Positions 1 through 14,856 of a stretch of 64,000 nucleotides of DNA are shown piece by piece (the stretch's first letter is position 1; every line of letters begins with the position of its first letter). Origin of the DNA: Celeribacter indicus (GTDB taxonomy: Bacteria > Pseudomonadota > Alphaproteobacteria > Rhodobacterales > Rhodobacteraceae); the NCBI RefSeq assembly GCF_000819565.1, contig NZ_CP004393.1, positions 3,100,001 to 3,164,000 on the forward strand, read 5' to 3'. The translations under genes were made by a program, and so were the position numbers. Below the pieces are notes generated by a model that was not told where the DNA came from, made no database searches, and was given only the letters and a program-made list of their open reading frames with translations.

Positions 1-1530
1 GGCCATATCGTGCGCCGCCCGCTGCGCATGCTCGTCGTCTACGCGCTGATCGGCGGCGGGATCGCCTGGCTCTTCATGCAGACGCCCACGGGCTTCCTGC
101 CGGACGAGGACCAGGGGATCATGATGGCGCTGGTCCAGGGGCCGTCGGGATCGACCGCCTCGAACACCCAGGCCGCGAACGACCAGCTTCGCGACTACTT
201 CCTCAGCGCCGAAAGCGAGAATGTCGACTCGGTCTTCTCCGTCGTCGGCTTCTCCTTCTCCGGCGCGGGCCAGGACAACGGCCTCGCCTTCGTCCGGCTG
301 AAGGACTGGGAGGAACGCCCCGATGCGTCGCAATCCGTCCAGGCCGTCGCGGCGCGCGCCTTCCCGGCGATGATGGCGATCCAGGAGGCCAATGCCTTCC
401 CCGTCGTGCCGCCCGCGGTGATCGAGCTCGGCAACGTCTCCGGCTTCGACTTCTACCTCCAGGCGCAGGGCGGACAGACCCACGAGCAACTGCTCGAGGC
501 CCGCAACCAGGTGCTTGGCATGGCCGCCCAGAGCCCGCTGCTCACCTCGGTCCGCCCCTCCGGTCTCGAGGATGCGACCCAGTTCAAGCTCGACATCGAC
601 TGGCGGGCCGCCGGCGCGATGGGGGTCTCTCCGGCCGATGTCGGCGACACGCTCGCCATCGCCATGGCCGGCACCTATGTCAACGACTTCAACGACCAGG
701 GCCGCACCAAGCGTGTCTATGTCCAGGGCGAGGCGGATGCCCGCTCCACCCCGGAAGATCTCCAGAGATGGCGGGTGCGCAACTCCTCGGGCGAGCTCGT
801 GCCCTTCTCGAACTTCACCACCGAACGCTGGGTCTACGGTCCGCAGGGCCTCAACCGCTACAACGGCACACCCTCGATGCAGATCCAGGGGTCGCCCGCG
901 GCCGGGGTGAGCACCGGCGAGGCGATGGCGGAGATCGAGCGGATCGTCGGGGAACTCCCGCCGGGCTATTCCGTGGCCTGGACCGGCCTGTCGCTCGAGG
1001 AACGCGAAAGCGGATCGCAGGCGCCGATGCTCTACGCGCTCTCGCTCGCGGCGATCTTCTTCTGCCTCGCGGCGCTCTACGAAAGCTGGGCGATCCCCTT
1101 CTCGGTCATGCTCGCCATGCCGATGGGGGTCCTGGGAACGCTCGCGACGGCCTATCTCTTCGGCTTCCAGAACGGCGTGTTCTTTCAGGTCGGGCTTCTG
1201 ACCGTGATCGGCCTCACGGGCAAGAACGCGATCCTGATCGTCGAGTTCGCGCGCGAACAGGTCGATGCGGGCAAGGACGTGGTGGAGGCGGTGCTGATCG
1301 CCGCGCGCCAGCGGTTCCGGCCGATCGTGATGACCTCCATGGCCTTCTCGCTCGGCGTCGTGCCGCTCGTGCTCTCCACGGGTGCGGGGGCCGGCGGCCG
1401 GCAGGCGGTCGGCGCGGCGGTGCTCGGCGGGACCATCACGGGCACCGTGCTGGGTGTGCTCTTCGTGCCGCTCTTCTTCGTCCTGGTGATGAAGGTCTTC
1501 GGGCGCAGGATGGCGGCGAAACCGGCCTGA
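1..1530 (+). CDS. RND (HAE1/AcrB-type) efflux transporter, C-terminal half, 5' end outside window
   Basis: The open frame enters from base 1 (GHIVRRPLRM...) and ends with TGA at 1528-1530, so only about 510 residues of a roughly 1,030-1,050 residue pump are visible. A membrane segment lies near the left end (MLVVYALIGGGIAWL), followed by the conserved TGFLPDEDQG motif and a large periplasmic porter loop. Five further membrane helices occupy the last 170 residues, with the family signature GLTGKNAILIVEFA. This is the inner-membrane, proton-driven pump subunit of a tripartite multidrug efflux system; the adaptor gene would normally lie just upstream. Substrate cannot be told. Family assignment is firm. 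Confidence 0.93.
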   Translation, partial: GHIVRRPLRMLVVYALIGGGIAWLFMQTPTGFLPDEDQGIMMALVQGPSGSTASNTQAANDQLRDYFLSAESENVDSVFSVVGFSFSGAGQDNGLAFVRLKDWEERPDASQSVQAVAARAFPAMMAIQEANAFPVVPPAVIELGNVSGFDFYLQAQGGQTHEQLLEARNQVLGMAAQSPLLTSVRPSGLEDATQFKLDIDWRAAGAMGVSPADVGDTLAIAMAGTYVNDFNDQGRTKRVYVQGEADARSTPEDLQRWRVRNSSGELVPFSNFTTERWVYGPQGLNRYNGTPSMQIQGSPAAGVSTGEAMAEIERIVGELPPGYSVAWTGLSLEERESGSQAPMLYALSLAAIFFCLAALYESWAIPFSVMLAMPMGVLGTLATAYLFGFQNGVFFQVGLLTVIGLTGKNAILIVEFAREQVDAGKDVVEAVLIAARQRFRPIVMTSMAFSLGVVPLVLSTGAGAGGRQAVGAAVLGGTITGTVLGVLFVPLFFVLVMKVFGRRMAAKPA

Positions 1531-1563
1531 TCCCCCGGCCTTCCCCAAGGTCGGAAAAAGCCG

Positions 1564-1592
1564 GACAGAAACAGACCAGACAGAAACAGACC
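1564..1592. repeat. 14-bp direct repeat before terminator
   Basis: gacagaaacagacc occurs at 1564-1577 and again at 1579-1592, separated by one base, between the RND pump stop codon and the terminator hairpin. Nothing beyond the duplication is visible. Confidence 0.7.
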
Positions 1593-1617
1593 GGGCGCCT
1601 CGCGGCGCCCGGTTTTT
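1591..1617 (+). terminator. Rho-independent terminator of the RND pump operon
   Basis: A perfect 9-bp G+C-rich stem (CCGGGCGCC at 1591-1599 and GGCGCCCGG at 1604-1612) with loop TCGC is followed by five T residues (1613-1617), 60 bases after the pump stop codon. The stem may also act on transcripts arriving from pgm on the other strand, but that side has a poorer U-tract. Confidence 0.88.
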
Positions 1618-1635
1618 CATTGCCCTTCGCGGAAA

Positions 1636-5147
<3,512 letters not shown>

Positions 5148-5155
<8 letters not shown>

Positions 5156-7238
5156 GAACAGTCTCCAGTTCGAGTGCGAGAACGGTTTCCCGCCCCGCCT
5201 TCAGAAAGCCCCCGTCGACCACCTCGCCGTCGATATCGGGATGGCCGGTGTCGATCCACAGCCGCCAGCGCCGGTTTTCCGGGCAGGGCGGCAGGTGGAC
5301 GGTCACCGCCTCGCCCCGGTTGAAGACGAGAAACACCGCCTCCTCGCGCTGCGCATAGGCCGGCGTGCCCGAGGCGATCCGCATCTCCACGCAGAGCGTC
5401 CGCAGGTCCGGCGCGTTCCAGTCGGCATCCTGCATCGGCACGCCGTCCGGGCGCCACCAGAACAGGTCCTCGATCCCGTCGATGAGCCGTTCATGCGCGT
5501 GCAGGAAGCGTTTCTGCCGCAGGATCGGGTGGTCCCGGCGGAAGGCGATGAGCCGGCGCACGAAGTCGAAGAAGGCCCAGTCCGCCTCCGGCCAGTCGAT
5601 CCAGCCGATCTCGTTGTCCTGGCAATAGGCGTTGTTGTTGCCCCTCTGGGAATTGCCGAGTTCGTCGCCCGCCACGATCATCGGCGTGCCCTGCGAGAAC
5701 AGCAGCGTCGCGAGCAGGTTGCGCCGCCGCTGCGCCCGCGCCGCGACGATCGCCGGATCGTCGGTCTGCCCCTCCACGCCCATGTTGTCGGAGCCGTTGT
5801 CGTTATGCCCGTCGCGATTGCCTTCGCCATTGGCCTCGTTGTGCTTGGCCGAATAGCTCACCACATCCATCAGCGTGAAGCCGTCGTGGGCGGTGACGAA
5901 ATTGACCGAGGAGGTGGCGGGCCGCCCGGAATGGTCGAACTGGAGCGCAGAGCCGGTGATGCGGTCGGCCAGCACCGGCACATGCCCCGGATCGCCGCGC
6001 CAGAACCGCCGGATGCCGTCGCGGAACTTGTCGTTCCACTCGAGGAACGGCGGCGGGAAGCCCCCGACCCGGTAGCCCCCCGGCCCGATGTCCCAGGGCT
6101 CCGCGATCAGCTTCACTTGGGTGAGCACCGGGTCCTGGCGGATCGCCTGGAAGAAGGCGGCGTTGCGGTCGAACCCGGTCGGCGTGCGCCCGAGCGTCGC
6201 GGCGAGGTCGAAGCGGAAGCCGTCCACATGCATCACCTCGACCCAGTAGCGCAGGCTGTCGAGCACCATCCGCAGCACCATCGGGTGATCCATATTGATC
6301 GTGTTGCCGGTGCCGGTGTCGTTGATGTAGTAGCGCGGATTTTCCTGGAGGCGGTAATAGCTGCGGTTGTCGAGCCCGCGGAAGGAGAGGGTCGGGCCGA
6401 GCTCGTTGCCCTCGCCCGTGTGGTTGTAGACCACATCCATGATGACCTCGATCCCGGCGGCATGCAGCCGGGCGACCATGTGCTGAAACTCCGCGATCTG
6501 CCCGTTCTCGAGATAGCGCGGCTCGGGCGCGAAGAAGCCGATGGTCTGGTAGCCCCAGTAGTTGACGAGCCCCTTCTCGATCAGGAAACGGTCGTTGAGG
6601 AAGGCCTGGGAGGGCAGCAGCTCGATCGCGGTGATGCCGAGGCGCACGAGATGGTCGAGCACCGCGTCGGAGGCGAGGCCGAGGAACCTGCCCTTGCGGA
6701 TGACGTCGGGATGAAGCTGGGTCAGCCCCTTCACATGCGCCTCGTAGATCACCGTTTCCTCATGCGGCACACGCGGCGGCGTGTCCCGGCCCCAGGCGAA
6801 GAGCACGTCCTCCACCACGCAGCGCGGCATGTAGCGGGCATTGTCGCGCTTGTCGAAGGACAGGTCCGCCTGCCCGTGCCCGACCTTGTAGCCCATCAGC
6901 GTGTCGTGCCAGTCGGGATGGCCGGTGATGCGCTTGGCATAGGGGTCGAGCAGCAGCTTGTTGGAGTTGAAACGATGGCCCTCTTCCGGCGCATAGGGTC
7001 CGTCGGCGCGGATCCCGTAGAGCCGTCCGGGGCGGAGGCCGGGGATGTAGCCGTGCCAGACGTCCCCGTCCCGTTCCGGCAGATCGAGCCGGTGGGTTTC
7101 GGTCTTTCCGTCTGGCGAGAACAGGCAGAGCGTGATCCTGCGCGCGTGCTGGGAGAAGACCGCGAAGTTCACGCCCTCGCCGTCGAACGTGGCCCCGAGC
7201 GGCGCGGCACGCCCCGCGAGAATGGAATATTCCCTCAT
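5148..7238 (-). CDS. glgX: Glycogen debranching enzyme GlgX (GH13)
   Basis: Isoamylase-type hydrolase that cuts 1,6 branches, preferably the short stubs left by glycogen phosphorylase. The 696-residue product has an N-terminal CBM48 domain (about 10-130) and a GH13 barrel. Visible motifs are DVVYNHTGEGNE (268-279), GFRFDLA (nucleophile Asp344), LIAEPWD (acid/base Glu380) and TAHDG (Asp452). Length fits GlgX rather than TreX fusions. Its ATG overlaps the glgA stop as ATGA, and its end overlaps malQ by 8 bases. Confidence 0.96.
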
Positions 7239-8656
7239 CCGGCGTCGTCCACGGCGGTCATCTCCGCAAAGAGGGCGGCATAGGCGGCGGCGGAGGCCGA
7301 CCAGCCGACCGGCTGCGCCATCGCGTTGCGCGCCATCTTCGCCCAGAGCGCCGGATCGCGGTAGAGGGTGCAGAGCCGGGTGAGCGCCTGCCGGAGCGCG
7401 AGCGCGGTGGTCGGGTGGAATTGCAGGCCGGTCGCCACGCCCCGCGCCAGCGCGGCCGCATTGGCGTTGATCACCGTGTCGGCAAGCCCGCCGGTGAGCG
7501 AGACGAGCGGCAGCGTGCCGTAGCGCAGCGCGTAGAGCTGGGTGAGGCCGCAGGGTTCGAAGCGGGACGGCAGGAGGATCGCGTCGCCCGCCTCGATGAG
7601 CCGGCGGGCGAATTCCTCGTCATAGCCGATGCGCACGGACACGCCCGGATGGGTCAGCGCCGCGTCGCGGAAGGCGCCCTCGAACCACGGGTCGCCGGAG
7701 CCCAGGAGCGCGAGCTGCCCGCCCTGTTCGATCAGGGCCGGCAGCGCCTCGAGCAGCAGGTCGAAGCCCTTCTGCCCGGTGAGGCGCGAGACGACGACGC
7801 AGAGCGGCCCGTCGCTTTCCGGCAGGTGCAGCTCCTCGCGCAATGCGGCCTTGAGCTTCTTCTTGGCGGCCGGCGCGCGATAGGGCGGCGACCAGACCTC
7901 CTCGTCGATGCCGTTGAGGATGCCGACGAAATCGGCGGCGCGCCCGGCGAGCACGCCCTCCATCCCCATGCCGAATTCCGGCGTCATCAGCTCCTGCGCA
8001 TAGGTGGGCGAGACGGTGGAGACCTTCGTCGCGCCGACGATCCCGGCCTTCAGCGCGGAGACCTGCCCCCAGTATTCGAACCCGCTCTGGGTGAAGCCCT
8101 GCGGCGGCAGGCCGAGCGCGCCGACCGTGTCGCCGGGGGAGCAGCCCTGGAAGGCGATGTTGTGGATCGTCATCAGCGTCTTCACCCGTTCCGCCGCGCC
8201 AAGTTCGCGCAGGTAGACGGGGGTGAATCCCGCCTGCCAGTCGTGCAGGTGGAGGATTTCGGGAAACCAGTCCTCGATGCCGTAGGCCGCGACCATCGCC
8301 GCCGCCAGCGACAGCGCGGCGAAGCGTTGCGGATTGTCCGGCCAGTCGTAGCCGTCCGGGCCGAGATAGAGCGAGCCGTCGCGGTCGAAGAGATGCGGCG
8401 CGTCGAGGATGTAGAGCACGGTCCTGCCGAGCCGGGCGGAGCGGATGCTGGCCGGACCGCCGAACAGGTCGGGAATGTCGAAGACGACGGGCGCGTCGGG
8501 CCGGGCCGCGAGCACCGGCCGGTAGCCCGGCAGCAGCGTGCGCATCTCCACCCCGTGCTCCACCAGCGCCCCCGGCAGCGCGCCCGCCACATCGGCAAGG
8601 CCGCCCGTCTTCACCAGGGGGACGCATTCCGAGGTCACGGAAAGTACCCGCGTCAT
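7235..8656 (-). CDS. glgA: Glycogen synthase (ADP-glucose, GT5)
   Basis: Elongates alpha-1,4-glucan from ADP-glucose. The ATG at 8656 is chosen because [19 protein letters not shown] is the family N terminus and it overlaps the glgC stop as ATGA; the frame stays open further upstream but is non-homologous there. The 473-residue product has KTGGLADV at 16-23 (ADP-glucose binding), ILHLHDWQ near 135, and [20 protein letters not shown] at 364-383 in the C-terminal Rossmann domain. Length is typical for bacterial GlgA. Confidence 0.96.
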   Translation of the reverse strand: MTRVLSVTSECVPLVKTGGLADVAGALPGALVEHGVEMRTLLPGYRPVLAARPDAPVVFDIPDLFGGPASIRSARLGRTVLYILDAPHLFDRDGSLYLGPDGYDWPDNPQRFAALSLAAAMVAAYGIEDWFPEILHLHDWQAGFTPVYLRELGAAERVKTLMTIHNIAFQGCSPGDTVGALGLPPQGFTQSGFEYWGQVSALKAGIVGATKVSTVSPTYAQELMTPEFGMGMEGVLAGRAADFVGILNGIDEEVWSPPYRAPAAKKKLKAALREELHLPESDGPLCVVVSRLTGQKGFDLLLEALPALIEQGGQLALLGSGDPWFEGAFRDAALTHPGVSVRIGYDEEFARRLIEAGDAILLPSRFEPCGLTQLYALRYGTLPLVSLTGGLADTVINANAAALARGVATGLQFHPTTALALRQALTRLCTLYRDPALWAKMARNAMAQPVGWSASAAAYAALFAEMTAVDDAG

Positions 8657-9915
8657 AGGCCGCCGTCCCTCCGGTCGATCATGTCCTGGGTGATGAGCGT
8701 GACGCCGCCCTCGGAGACGCGGAACCACTTGGCGTCCACTTCCGGGTCCTCGCCCACCACGAGCCCCGCCGGGATCTGCACGCCGCGGTCGATCACCACG
8801 TTCTTCAGCCGGCAATGCCGCGCGATGTTGACATGCGGCAGGCAGACGACACGTTCGAGCGAGGAATAGGAATTCGTCCGCACATGGGTGAACAGCAGGC
8901 TTTCGCGGATTTCCGTGCCGGAGATGATGCAGCCGCCCGCGATCATCGAGCTGACGGCCGAGCCGCGCCGGTCGGGGCGGTCGTGGATGAACTTCGCCGG
9001 CGGCGTGTTCTCGCTATAGGTCCAGATCGGCCAGTCGCGGTCCCACAGGTCGAGCTCCGGCGTGAAGTCGGTGAGGTCGATATTGGCGCGCCAGTAGGCG
9101 TCGAGCGTGCCCACGTCGCGCCAGTAGGGTTCGGCCTCCGGATGGCGCACGCAGCTGTCGGTGAAGCGATGCGCCTGGGCCTTGCCGCGGGCGACGATCT
9201 CCGGGATGAGATCATTGCCGAAATCATGGCTCGAATGCGGGTCGGCCATGTCCGCGAGCAGCCGCTCGCGCAGGCATGTCCAGTCGAACACATAGATCCC
9301 CATCGAGGCGAGCGCGTGATCCTCGTCGCCGGGGATGCCGGGCGGGTTGGCGGGTTTCTCGAGAAAGGTGGTGATCCGGTCGGTTTCGTCCACCCCCATC
9401 ACGCCGAAGGCCGTGGCCTCCCGCCGGGGCACGGTGAGGCAACCGATGGTGACATCCGCGCCGCTTTCGACATGCTGGCGGATCATCACCTCGTAATCCA
9501 TCTTGTAGATATGGTCACCGGCGAGGATCAGGATGTAATCCACGTTGTAACTGTCGATGATGTCGATGTTCTGCGCCACCGCGTCGGCGGTTCCGCGATA
9601 CCATGTGCTTTCCTCGTAGCGCTGCGAGGCGGGCAGGATGTCGAGGAATTCGTTGCGCTCCGCCCGGAAGAAGGTCCAGCCGCGCTGGATGTGCCGGATC
9701 AGCGAATGCGCCTTGTATTGCGTCGCGACCGCCATCTTGCGGATGCCGGAGTTGAGCGCGTTCGACAGGGCGAAATCCACGATGCGGTTCTTGCCGCCGA
9801 AATAGACGGAGGGTTTCACCCGGTTGTGCGTCAGCTCCCGAAGCCGCGAGCCGCGCCCCCCCGCCAGAACGAAGGCCATCGTGCGCGGCGCGAGTCTGTT
9901 TGTCGGTCTTGCCAT
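8653..9915 (-). CDS. glgC: Glucose-1-phosphate adenylyltransferase
   Basis: Makes ADP-glucose from glucose-1-phosphate and ATP, the regulated first step of bacterial glycogen synthesis. The ATG at 9915 is preferred over a GTG nine bases upstream because the GTGGAGGAG between them is the Shine-Dalgarno sequence itself. The 420-residue protein begins with a nucleotidyltransferase domain ([12 protein letters not shown] from residue 14, [19 protein letters not shown]), has the sugar-binding EKPANPPG, and ends in a left-handed beta-helix domain. It lies 22 bases after glgB and overlaps glgA by ATGA. Confidence 0.96.
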   Translation of the reverse strand: MARPTNRLAPRTMAFVLAGGRGSRLRELTHNRVKPSVYFGGKNRIVDFALSNALNSGIRKMAVATQYKAHSLIRHIQRGWTFFRAERNEFLDILPASQRYEESTWYRGTADAVAQNIDIIDSYNVDYILILAGDHIYKMDYEVMIRQHVESGADVTIGCLTVPRREATAFGVMGVDETDRITTFLEKPANPPGIPGDEDHALASMGIYVFDWTCLRERLLADMADPHSSHDFGNDLIPEIVARGKAQAHRFTDSCVRHPEAEPYWRDVGTLDAYWRANIDLTDFTPELDLWDRDWPIWTYSENTPPAKFIHDRPDRRGSAVSSMIAGGCIISGTEIRESLLFTHVRTNSYSSLERVVCLPHVNIARHCRLKNVVIDRGVQIPAGLVVGEDPEVDAKWFRVSEGGVTLITQDMIDRRDGGL

Positions 9916-9937
9916 CTCCTCCACCTTTCCACAGGGG

Positions 9938-12127
9938 TCAGCCCGCGTCCTTCACGAAAATGATTGTCGAAAGCGGCGGCAGGGCGATCTGTGCCTGCGC
10001 CGGCTGGCCCTGCCAGTCTCCCGCGGTCGCGACGATCCCTCCCAGATTGCCGCGCCCGCTTCCTCCGTAGCAGTCCGCATCGGTGTTGATCGCCTCCCGC
10101 CAGCGCCCGGCCTGCGGAAAGCCGAGGCGATAGCTGCGGTCGACCGGCGTGAAATTGCAGGCCACGACGACCTCGGGATCCTCCGGTCCGCCGCGCCGGA
10201 TCCAGGCGAAGACGGAAGCGTCCGCATCGCCGGCCTCGATCCACTGGAAACCTTCCGGCTCGCAATCCTTCGCATGCAGGGCGGGCGTGTCGGCATAGAG
10301 GCGGTTGAGATCGCGGACGAGATCCTGCACGCCCCGGTGCATGTGGTAGACGAGACAGGCCCAGTCGGCTTCGGCATCGTGGTTCCATTCCTGCCACTGG
10401 CCGAATTCCTGCCCCATGAACAGGAGCTTCTTGCCCGGATGGCCCCACATGAACCCGTAATAGGCGCGAAGGTTCCCGAATTTCTCCCACTCGTCGCCGG
10501 GCATCTTCGAGAGCATCGACCGCTTGCCGTGCACCACCTCGTCATGGCTGATCGGCAGGATGAAATTCTCCGAGAAGGCGTAATGCAGGCCGAAGGTCAT
10601 CTGGTGGTGATGGTGCTTGCGGTGGATCGGGTCGCGCGAGATGTAGTCGAGCGTGTCGTTCATCCAGCCCATGTTCCACTTGTAGCCGAAGCCGAGCCCG
10701 CCCGCGTCCGCCGGTGCCGAGACGCCGCCGAAGGCCGTGGATTCCTCGGCCACGGTGAAGATCCCCGGAATTTCCCCATAGGCCAGCGTGTTCATCGCGC
10801 GCAGCATCTCGATCGCCTCGAGGTTCTCCCGCCCGCCCTGGGCGTTGGGGATCCACTCGCCCTCCTTGCGCGAATAGTCCCGGTAGATCATCGAGGCGAC
10901 GGCATCCACGCGCAGCCCGTCGAGATGGTATTCGTCGAGCCAGAACAGCGCGTTCGAGGTCAGGAAGTTCTTCACCTCCGTGCGCCCGTAATTGTAGATC
11001 AGCGTGTTCCAGTCGTGGTGGAATCCCTCGCGCGGATCGGAATGTTCGTAGAGCGGCGTGCCGTCGAAGCGCCCGAGCCCGTGCGGGTCGGTCGGGAAAT
11101 GTCCCGGCACCCAGTCGACGAGCACGCCGAGACCCGCGGCATGGGCGGCGTCCACCAGATCGCGGAATTCGTGGGGCGGTCCGAAGCGGATCGTGGGGGC
11201 ATAGAGGCCGACGGGCTGATAGCCCCAGGAGCCGTCGAAGGGATATTCGGAGATCGGCATGAGCTCGATATGGGTGAAGCCCATGTCCTTCGCGTAGTCG
11301 ACGAGCTCGACCGCCGCCTCCTTGTAGGAGATCGACCGGCCGCCCTCCTTGCGCCGCCAGCTTCCCAGGTGCACCTCGTAGATCGAGATCGGCCTGTCGC
11401 GCCGGGACGTGGCCGCCCTCCGCTCCATCCACGACGCGTCGTGCCAGCCATAGCCCGAGATGTCGCGCACGACGGAGGCGGTTTCGGGCGGGTGCTGTGC
11501 GCCGAACCCCACCGGATCGGACTTCAGGTGCAACTCCCCGTGGGCGCCGAGGATCTCGTATTTATAGGCCTCCCCCTCGCCGATGCCGGGCATGAAGAAC
11601 TCCCAGACACCGGTCGCGCCGCGCCGGCGCATGACATGCCGGCGCCCGTCCCAGCCGTTGAACCCGGCAACGACGGAGACGCGCCGGGCATTGGGGGCCC
11701 AGACGGCGAAATGGGTGCCGCGGGTGCCCTCATGCTCGGTCACATGGGCGCCGAGGGCGCGCCAGAGCCGGCGATGCGTGCCCTCGCCCAGGAGATATTC
11801 GTCGATCTCGCCCAGCACCGGGCCGAAGCGATAGGGATCGTCGACCTCCCAGCTCTCCGCGCCCCGGCTGCCGCGCAGCCGGTAGGGTTTGGTGCCGGAA
11901 ACCTTGCCGTGGAAGATGCCCCTGAAGCCCGCGACCGGCGCGAGCGGATAGTCCTTGCCGGCGGAGATGGCGGTCATCTCCTCCGCCCCCGGATCGTAGC
12001 AGGTCACATGCCGCACCCTGCCCTTCCTGTGTGGACCGAGGATCGCGAAAGGGTCGTCGAAGGTGCCCGCGCAGATCCGGGAAAGCACGCCCGGCTCTGC
12101 AAAATCTGTCTCGATCGGTTGAAGCAT
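9938..12127 (-). CDS. glgB: 1,4-alpha-glucan branching enzyme (GH13)
   Basis: Introduces 1,6 branches into glycogen. The ATG at 12127 is chosen because AAAGGGA lies at good distance upstream; an in-frame TTG at 12148 is less likely. The 729-residue protein has an N-terminal N1 domain plus CBM48 (to about 230), then the catalytic barrel with LRVDAVASM (nucleophile Asp408), VAEEST (acid/base Glu461) and [10 protein letters not shown] (Asp529), and a C-terminal all-beta domain. Full length for a two-N-domain GlgB. It follows glgP by 60 bases. Confidence 0.96.
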   Translation of the reverse strand: MLQPIETDFAEPGVLSRICAGTFDDPFAILGPHRKGRVRHVTCYDPGAEEMTAISAGKDYPLAPVAGFRGIFHGKVSGTKPYRLRGSRGAESWEVDDPYRFGPVLGEIDEYLLGEGTHRRLWRALGAHVTEHEGTRGTHFAVWAPNARRVSVVAGFNGWDGRRHVMRRRGATGVWEFFMPGIGEGEAYKYEILGAHGELHLKSDPVGFGAQHPPETASVVRDISGYGWHDASWMERRAATSRRDRPISIYEVHLGSWRRKEGGRSISYKEAAVELVDYAKDMGFTHIELMPISEYPFDGSWGYQPVGLYAPTIRFGPPHEFRDLVDAAHAAGLGVLVDWVPGHFPTDPHGLGRFDGTPLYEHSDPREGFHHDWNTLIYNYGRTEVKNFLTSNALFWLDEYHLDGLRVDAVASMIYRDYSRKEGEWIPNAQGGRENLEAIEMLRAMNTLAYGEIPGIFTVAEESTAFGGVSAPADAGGLGFGYKWNMGWMNDTLDYISRDPIHRKHHHHQMTFGLHYAFSENFILPISHDEVVHGKRSMLSKMPGDEWEKFGNLRAYYGFMWGHPGKKLLFMGQEFGQWQEWNHDAEADWACLVYHMHRGVQDLVRDLNRLYADTPALHAKDCEPEGFQWIEAGDADASVFAWIRRGGPEDPEVVVACNFTPVDRSYRLGFPQAGRWREAINTDADCYGGSGRGNLGGIVATAGDWQGQPAQAQIALPPLSTIIFVKDAG

Positions 12128-12187
12128 CTGGTTTCCCTTTGCGCACAAACAGCTTTAGGAGATTCGACCCTGCGTTCAACTCTCCGA

Positions 12188-14587
12188 TTATGGGGCAAGC
12201 AGGCTTTCAGCTCCCCAGATATCGCACATGTATCCGCGGATCGTGCGGTCCGAGGAGAACCAGCCCGAGCGCGCGACGTTGAGCGCCGCCTTGCGCGCCC
12301 AGAGATCCGGGTCGCGATAGGCGTGATCCGCCTCCCGCTGTGCCTGCCAGTAGGCGCTGAAATCGGAGCAGACGAGGAAATAGTCGGACCAGGTGAGATT
12401 GTCGGCGATATGGACGTAGCGCCCCGGATCCTGCGGGCTGAACGTGCCCGAACGGATCGCCTCGAGCGCGCGGGCGAGACGCGGGTCGGCGGCGATGGCC
12501 TGCTGCGCGTGATCGTGGATCATCCGCCGCTGCATCACCTCGTCGGCGAGCATCCCGAAGAGGAAGAAGTTCTCCTCCCCCACCCGTTCGCGGATCTCCA
12601 CATTGGCACCGTCGAGCGTGCCGATGGTGAGCGCCCCGTTGAGCGCGAATTTCATGTTGCCCGTGCCCGAGGCCTCCTTGCCGGCGGTGGAGATCTGTTC
12701 GGACAGGTCGGCGGCCGGGATGAGATGTTCGGCAAGCGTCACGTTGTAGTTCGGCAGGAAGATCACCTGGAGGCTGTCGCGCGTCTCCGCATCGGCATTC
12801 ACCACCTTCGCGACGTCGTTGATCAGGTGAATGATGTCCTTGGCGAAATGATAGCCCTGCGCGGCCTTGCCCGCGAAGATCTTCACCCGCGGCACCCAGT
12901 CGCCGCCGGGCGTGTCCTTGATCTCCTGCCAGTGGGCGATGGCCTCGAGGATGTTGAGGTGCTGGCGCTTGTATTCGTGGATGCGCTTGATCTGGATGTC
13001 GAACATGGCGTCCGGGTTGAGCCGCATCCCATGCCGCTCCGCGATATAGTCGCACAGCGTCACCTTGTTCTCCGCCTTCACCGCCCGGAAGCGATGCAGC
13101 CAGTCGTCCTTGCCGATGAAGGGTTCGAGGCGTTCGAGCTGTTCGAGGTCGGCGATCCAGCCGTCCCCGATGCTGTCGGTGATGAGCGACGAGAGGCCGG
13201 GGTTGCACGAATGCAGCCAGCGGCGCGGGGTCACGCCGTTGGTCTCGTTGACGATCCGGTCGGGATGCAGCCCGTGCAGATCCTTGAACACCGTCTTCTT
13301 CATCAGGTCGGTATGCAACGCGGAGACGCCGTTCACCTTGTTGGCGACGATGAAGGACAGCTCGCCCATCTTCACCTGTCCGTCCGAGCGCGCCGAGAGC
13401 AGGCGGGTCGGGTTGGCGCGGTAATGGGCATCGTCGATCCGGTCGATGATCTGGAGATGGCGCGGCAGAAGCCGGCCGAAGAGCCGTTCGTCCCAGCGTT
13501 CGAGCGCCTCGGGCAGCAGCGTGTGGTTGGTGTAGTTCATGCAGCCATGGGTGATCTCGAGCGCCTCCTCGAAGGACAGGCCGCGCTCGTCGTGCAGGAT
13601 GCGGAGCAGCTCGGGGCCGGCGATGGCCGGGTGGGTGTCGTTGAGCTGGATCGCCACCTTCTTCGGCAGCGCGCGCAGGTCCTCGTGCTGGCCCTCGAAC
13701 CGGCGCAGGATGTCGCGGATCGAGGCCGCGGAGAAGAAGAATTCCTGCTTGAGGCGCAGCTCCTTGCCCGCCTCGTTGCTGTCCTCGGGGTAGAGGACGC
13801 GGGAAATCGTGCGCGCCAACGCCTCGTGCTCGGCCGCCGCGGCGAAATCGCCGGCGTTGAACCGGTCGAGATCGAAGGGATCGACCGCCCGCCCCGCCCA
13901 GAGGCGCAGCGTGTTCGCCCAGCGGCCCTGCCAGCCGACGATCGGCGTGTCGAAGGCCTCGGCCTGGAGCAGTTCGGAGGGTTTCCAGACGGTCCGGCCG
14001 TTCTCCGTCGTCACCTCGCCGCGGAATCCGAGCGTGAAGCGGACCTCGGGGCGGCCGAATTCCCAGGGGTGCGGCTCCTGGAGCCAGGTTTCGGGGCTCT
14101 CGACCTGGCGCCCGTCGACGAAGGACTGCTTGAAGAGGCCGTTCTCGTAGCGGATGCCATAGCCCATGGCCGGGCATCCGATGGTGGAGAGGCTGTCGAG
14201 GAAACAGGCGGCGAGCCGTCCGAGCCCGCCGTTGCCGAGCGCCGCGTCGGGCTCGTCCTCGAGCACGGAGCGGTAGTCTATGCCGAAGGTCCGCAGCGTC
14301 TCCCCGACCTCCTCCACGAGACCGAGGTTGACGATCCCGTCCTCGAGCAGCCGCCCGATCAGGAATTCCATCGAGAGGTAGTAGACGCGCTTGCCGTCCT
14401 GTTCGTAGGTCCGGCGCGTCGAGGCCACCCAGCGGTCGACGATCCGGTCGCGAATCGCGTGGGAGAGGGCCATCCGCCAGTCGAAGAACTTCGCGTGCTC
14501 CGGGTCCTTGCCCATCGTGTATGTGAGGTGCTGTAGAAGAGCGTCTTTCAAATCGGGAACGGCGGAGGAACGGGAAGTCGCGGCCAT
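12188..14587 (-). CDS. glgP: Glycogen/starch phosphorylase (GT35)
   Basis: Releases glucose-1-phosphate from glycogen chain ends, using pyridoxal phosphate. The 799-residue product is of normal length. The PLP site EASGTGNMKFALNGA contains Lys646, and GNGGLGRLAACFLDS marks the N-terminal half. It is the first gene of the operon, so the promoter should lie in 14588-14897. GAGGTG sits 7 bases before the ATG. A perfect 8-bp inverted repeat (14613-14633) lies 26-46 bases upstream of the start codon. Confidence 0.96.
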   Translation of the reverse strand: MAATSRSSAVPDLKDALLQHLTYTMGKDPEHAKFFDWRMALSHAIRDRIVDRWVASTRRTYEQDGKRVYYLSMEFLIGRLLEDGIVNLGLVEEVGETLRTFGIDYRSVLEDEPDAALGNGGLGRLAACFLDSLSTIGCPAMGYGIRYENGLFKQSFVDGRQVESPETWLQEPHPWEFGRPEVRFTLGFRGEVTTENGRTVWKPSELLQAEAFDTPIVGWQGRWANTLRLWAGRAVDPFDLDRFNAGDFAAAAEHEALARTISRVLYPEDSNEAGKELRLKQEFFFSAASIRDILRRFEGQHEDLRALPKKVAIQLNDTHPAIAGPELLRILHDERGLSFEEALEITHGCMNYTNHTLLPEALERWDERLFGRLLPRHLQIIDRIDDAHYRANPTRLLSARSDGQVKMGELSFIVANKVNGVSALHTDLMKKTVFKDLHGLHPDRIVNETNGVTPRRWLHSCNPGLSSLITDSIGDGWIADLEQLERLEPFIGKDDWLHRFRAVKAENKVTLCDYIAERHGMRLNPDAMFDIQIKRIHEYKRQHLNILEAIAHWQEIKDTPGGDWVPRVKIFAGKAAQGYHFAKDIIHLINDVAKVVNADAETRDSLQVIFLPNYNVTLAEHLIPAADLSEQISTAGKEASGTGNMKFALNGALTIGTLDGANVEIRERVGEENFFLFGMLADEVMQRRMIHDHAQQAIAADPRLARALEAIRSGTFSPQDPGRYVHIADNLTWSDYFLVCSDFSAYWQAQREADHAYRDPDLWARKAALNVARSGWFSSDRTIRGYMCDIWGAESLLAP

Positions 14588-14612
14588 CAGGCACCTCGGA
14601 ATATGTGGAATT

Positions 14613-14633
14613 CTGACATCCGTCCGATGTCAG
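14613..14633. promoter_or_regulatory. Perfect inverted repeat upstream of glgP, candidate operator
   Basis: CTGACATC (14613-14620), a 5-base spacer CGTCC, and GATGTCAG (14626-14633) form an exact 8-bp dyad. It sits in the 5' region of the glycogen operon, between the likely promoter (TTGTCA- and A-rich DNA around 14640-14670 on the minus strand) and the start codon. It resembles a dimeric-repressor site, but no regulator gene for it is present in the window. An mRNA leader hairpin is the alternative. Confidence 0.5.
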
Positions 14634-14829
14634 GCTTCACGTTTTTGGTAAGTCACTTTGACAAGAACATGCAAGCGGCGGTTCTGTTCCGGCTGCGGCC
14701 TTTGCGCCGGGTTAAAGCTTGTGGACAAAATTTCATCGCGCAATCGTTCCGCGATTTCATGTCGATTTCAAGACATCCCGGTCCGGGGCGCGCGTTTCGC
14801 GGCCGATCCGCGCCCGACGCACCAAAGCA

Positions 14830-14856
14830 CCCCGGAGCGCGAAACGCGCGCCGGGG
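14830..14856 (-). terminator. Hairpin downstream of the exoY-like gene
   Basis: CCCCGG-A-GCGCG (14830-14841), loop AAA, CGCGC-G-CCGGGG (14845-14856): an 11-bp stem with one mismatch, 40 bases past the stop of the minus-strand sugar transferase. There is no real T-tract on the minus-strand side (TGCTTTGG), so termination is probable but not assured. It also separates that transcript from the glg operon. Confidence 0.5.

Noticed and set aside
9824..14536. 1,570-residue frame antisense to glgB and glgP
   Set aside because: Entirely opposite two firmly identified genes; lacks any domain and reads as reverse-complement codon bias.
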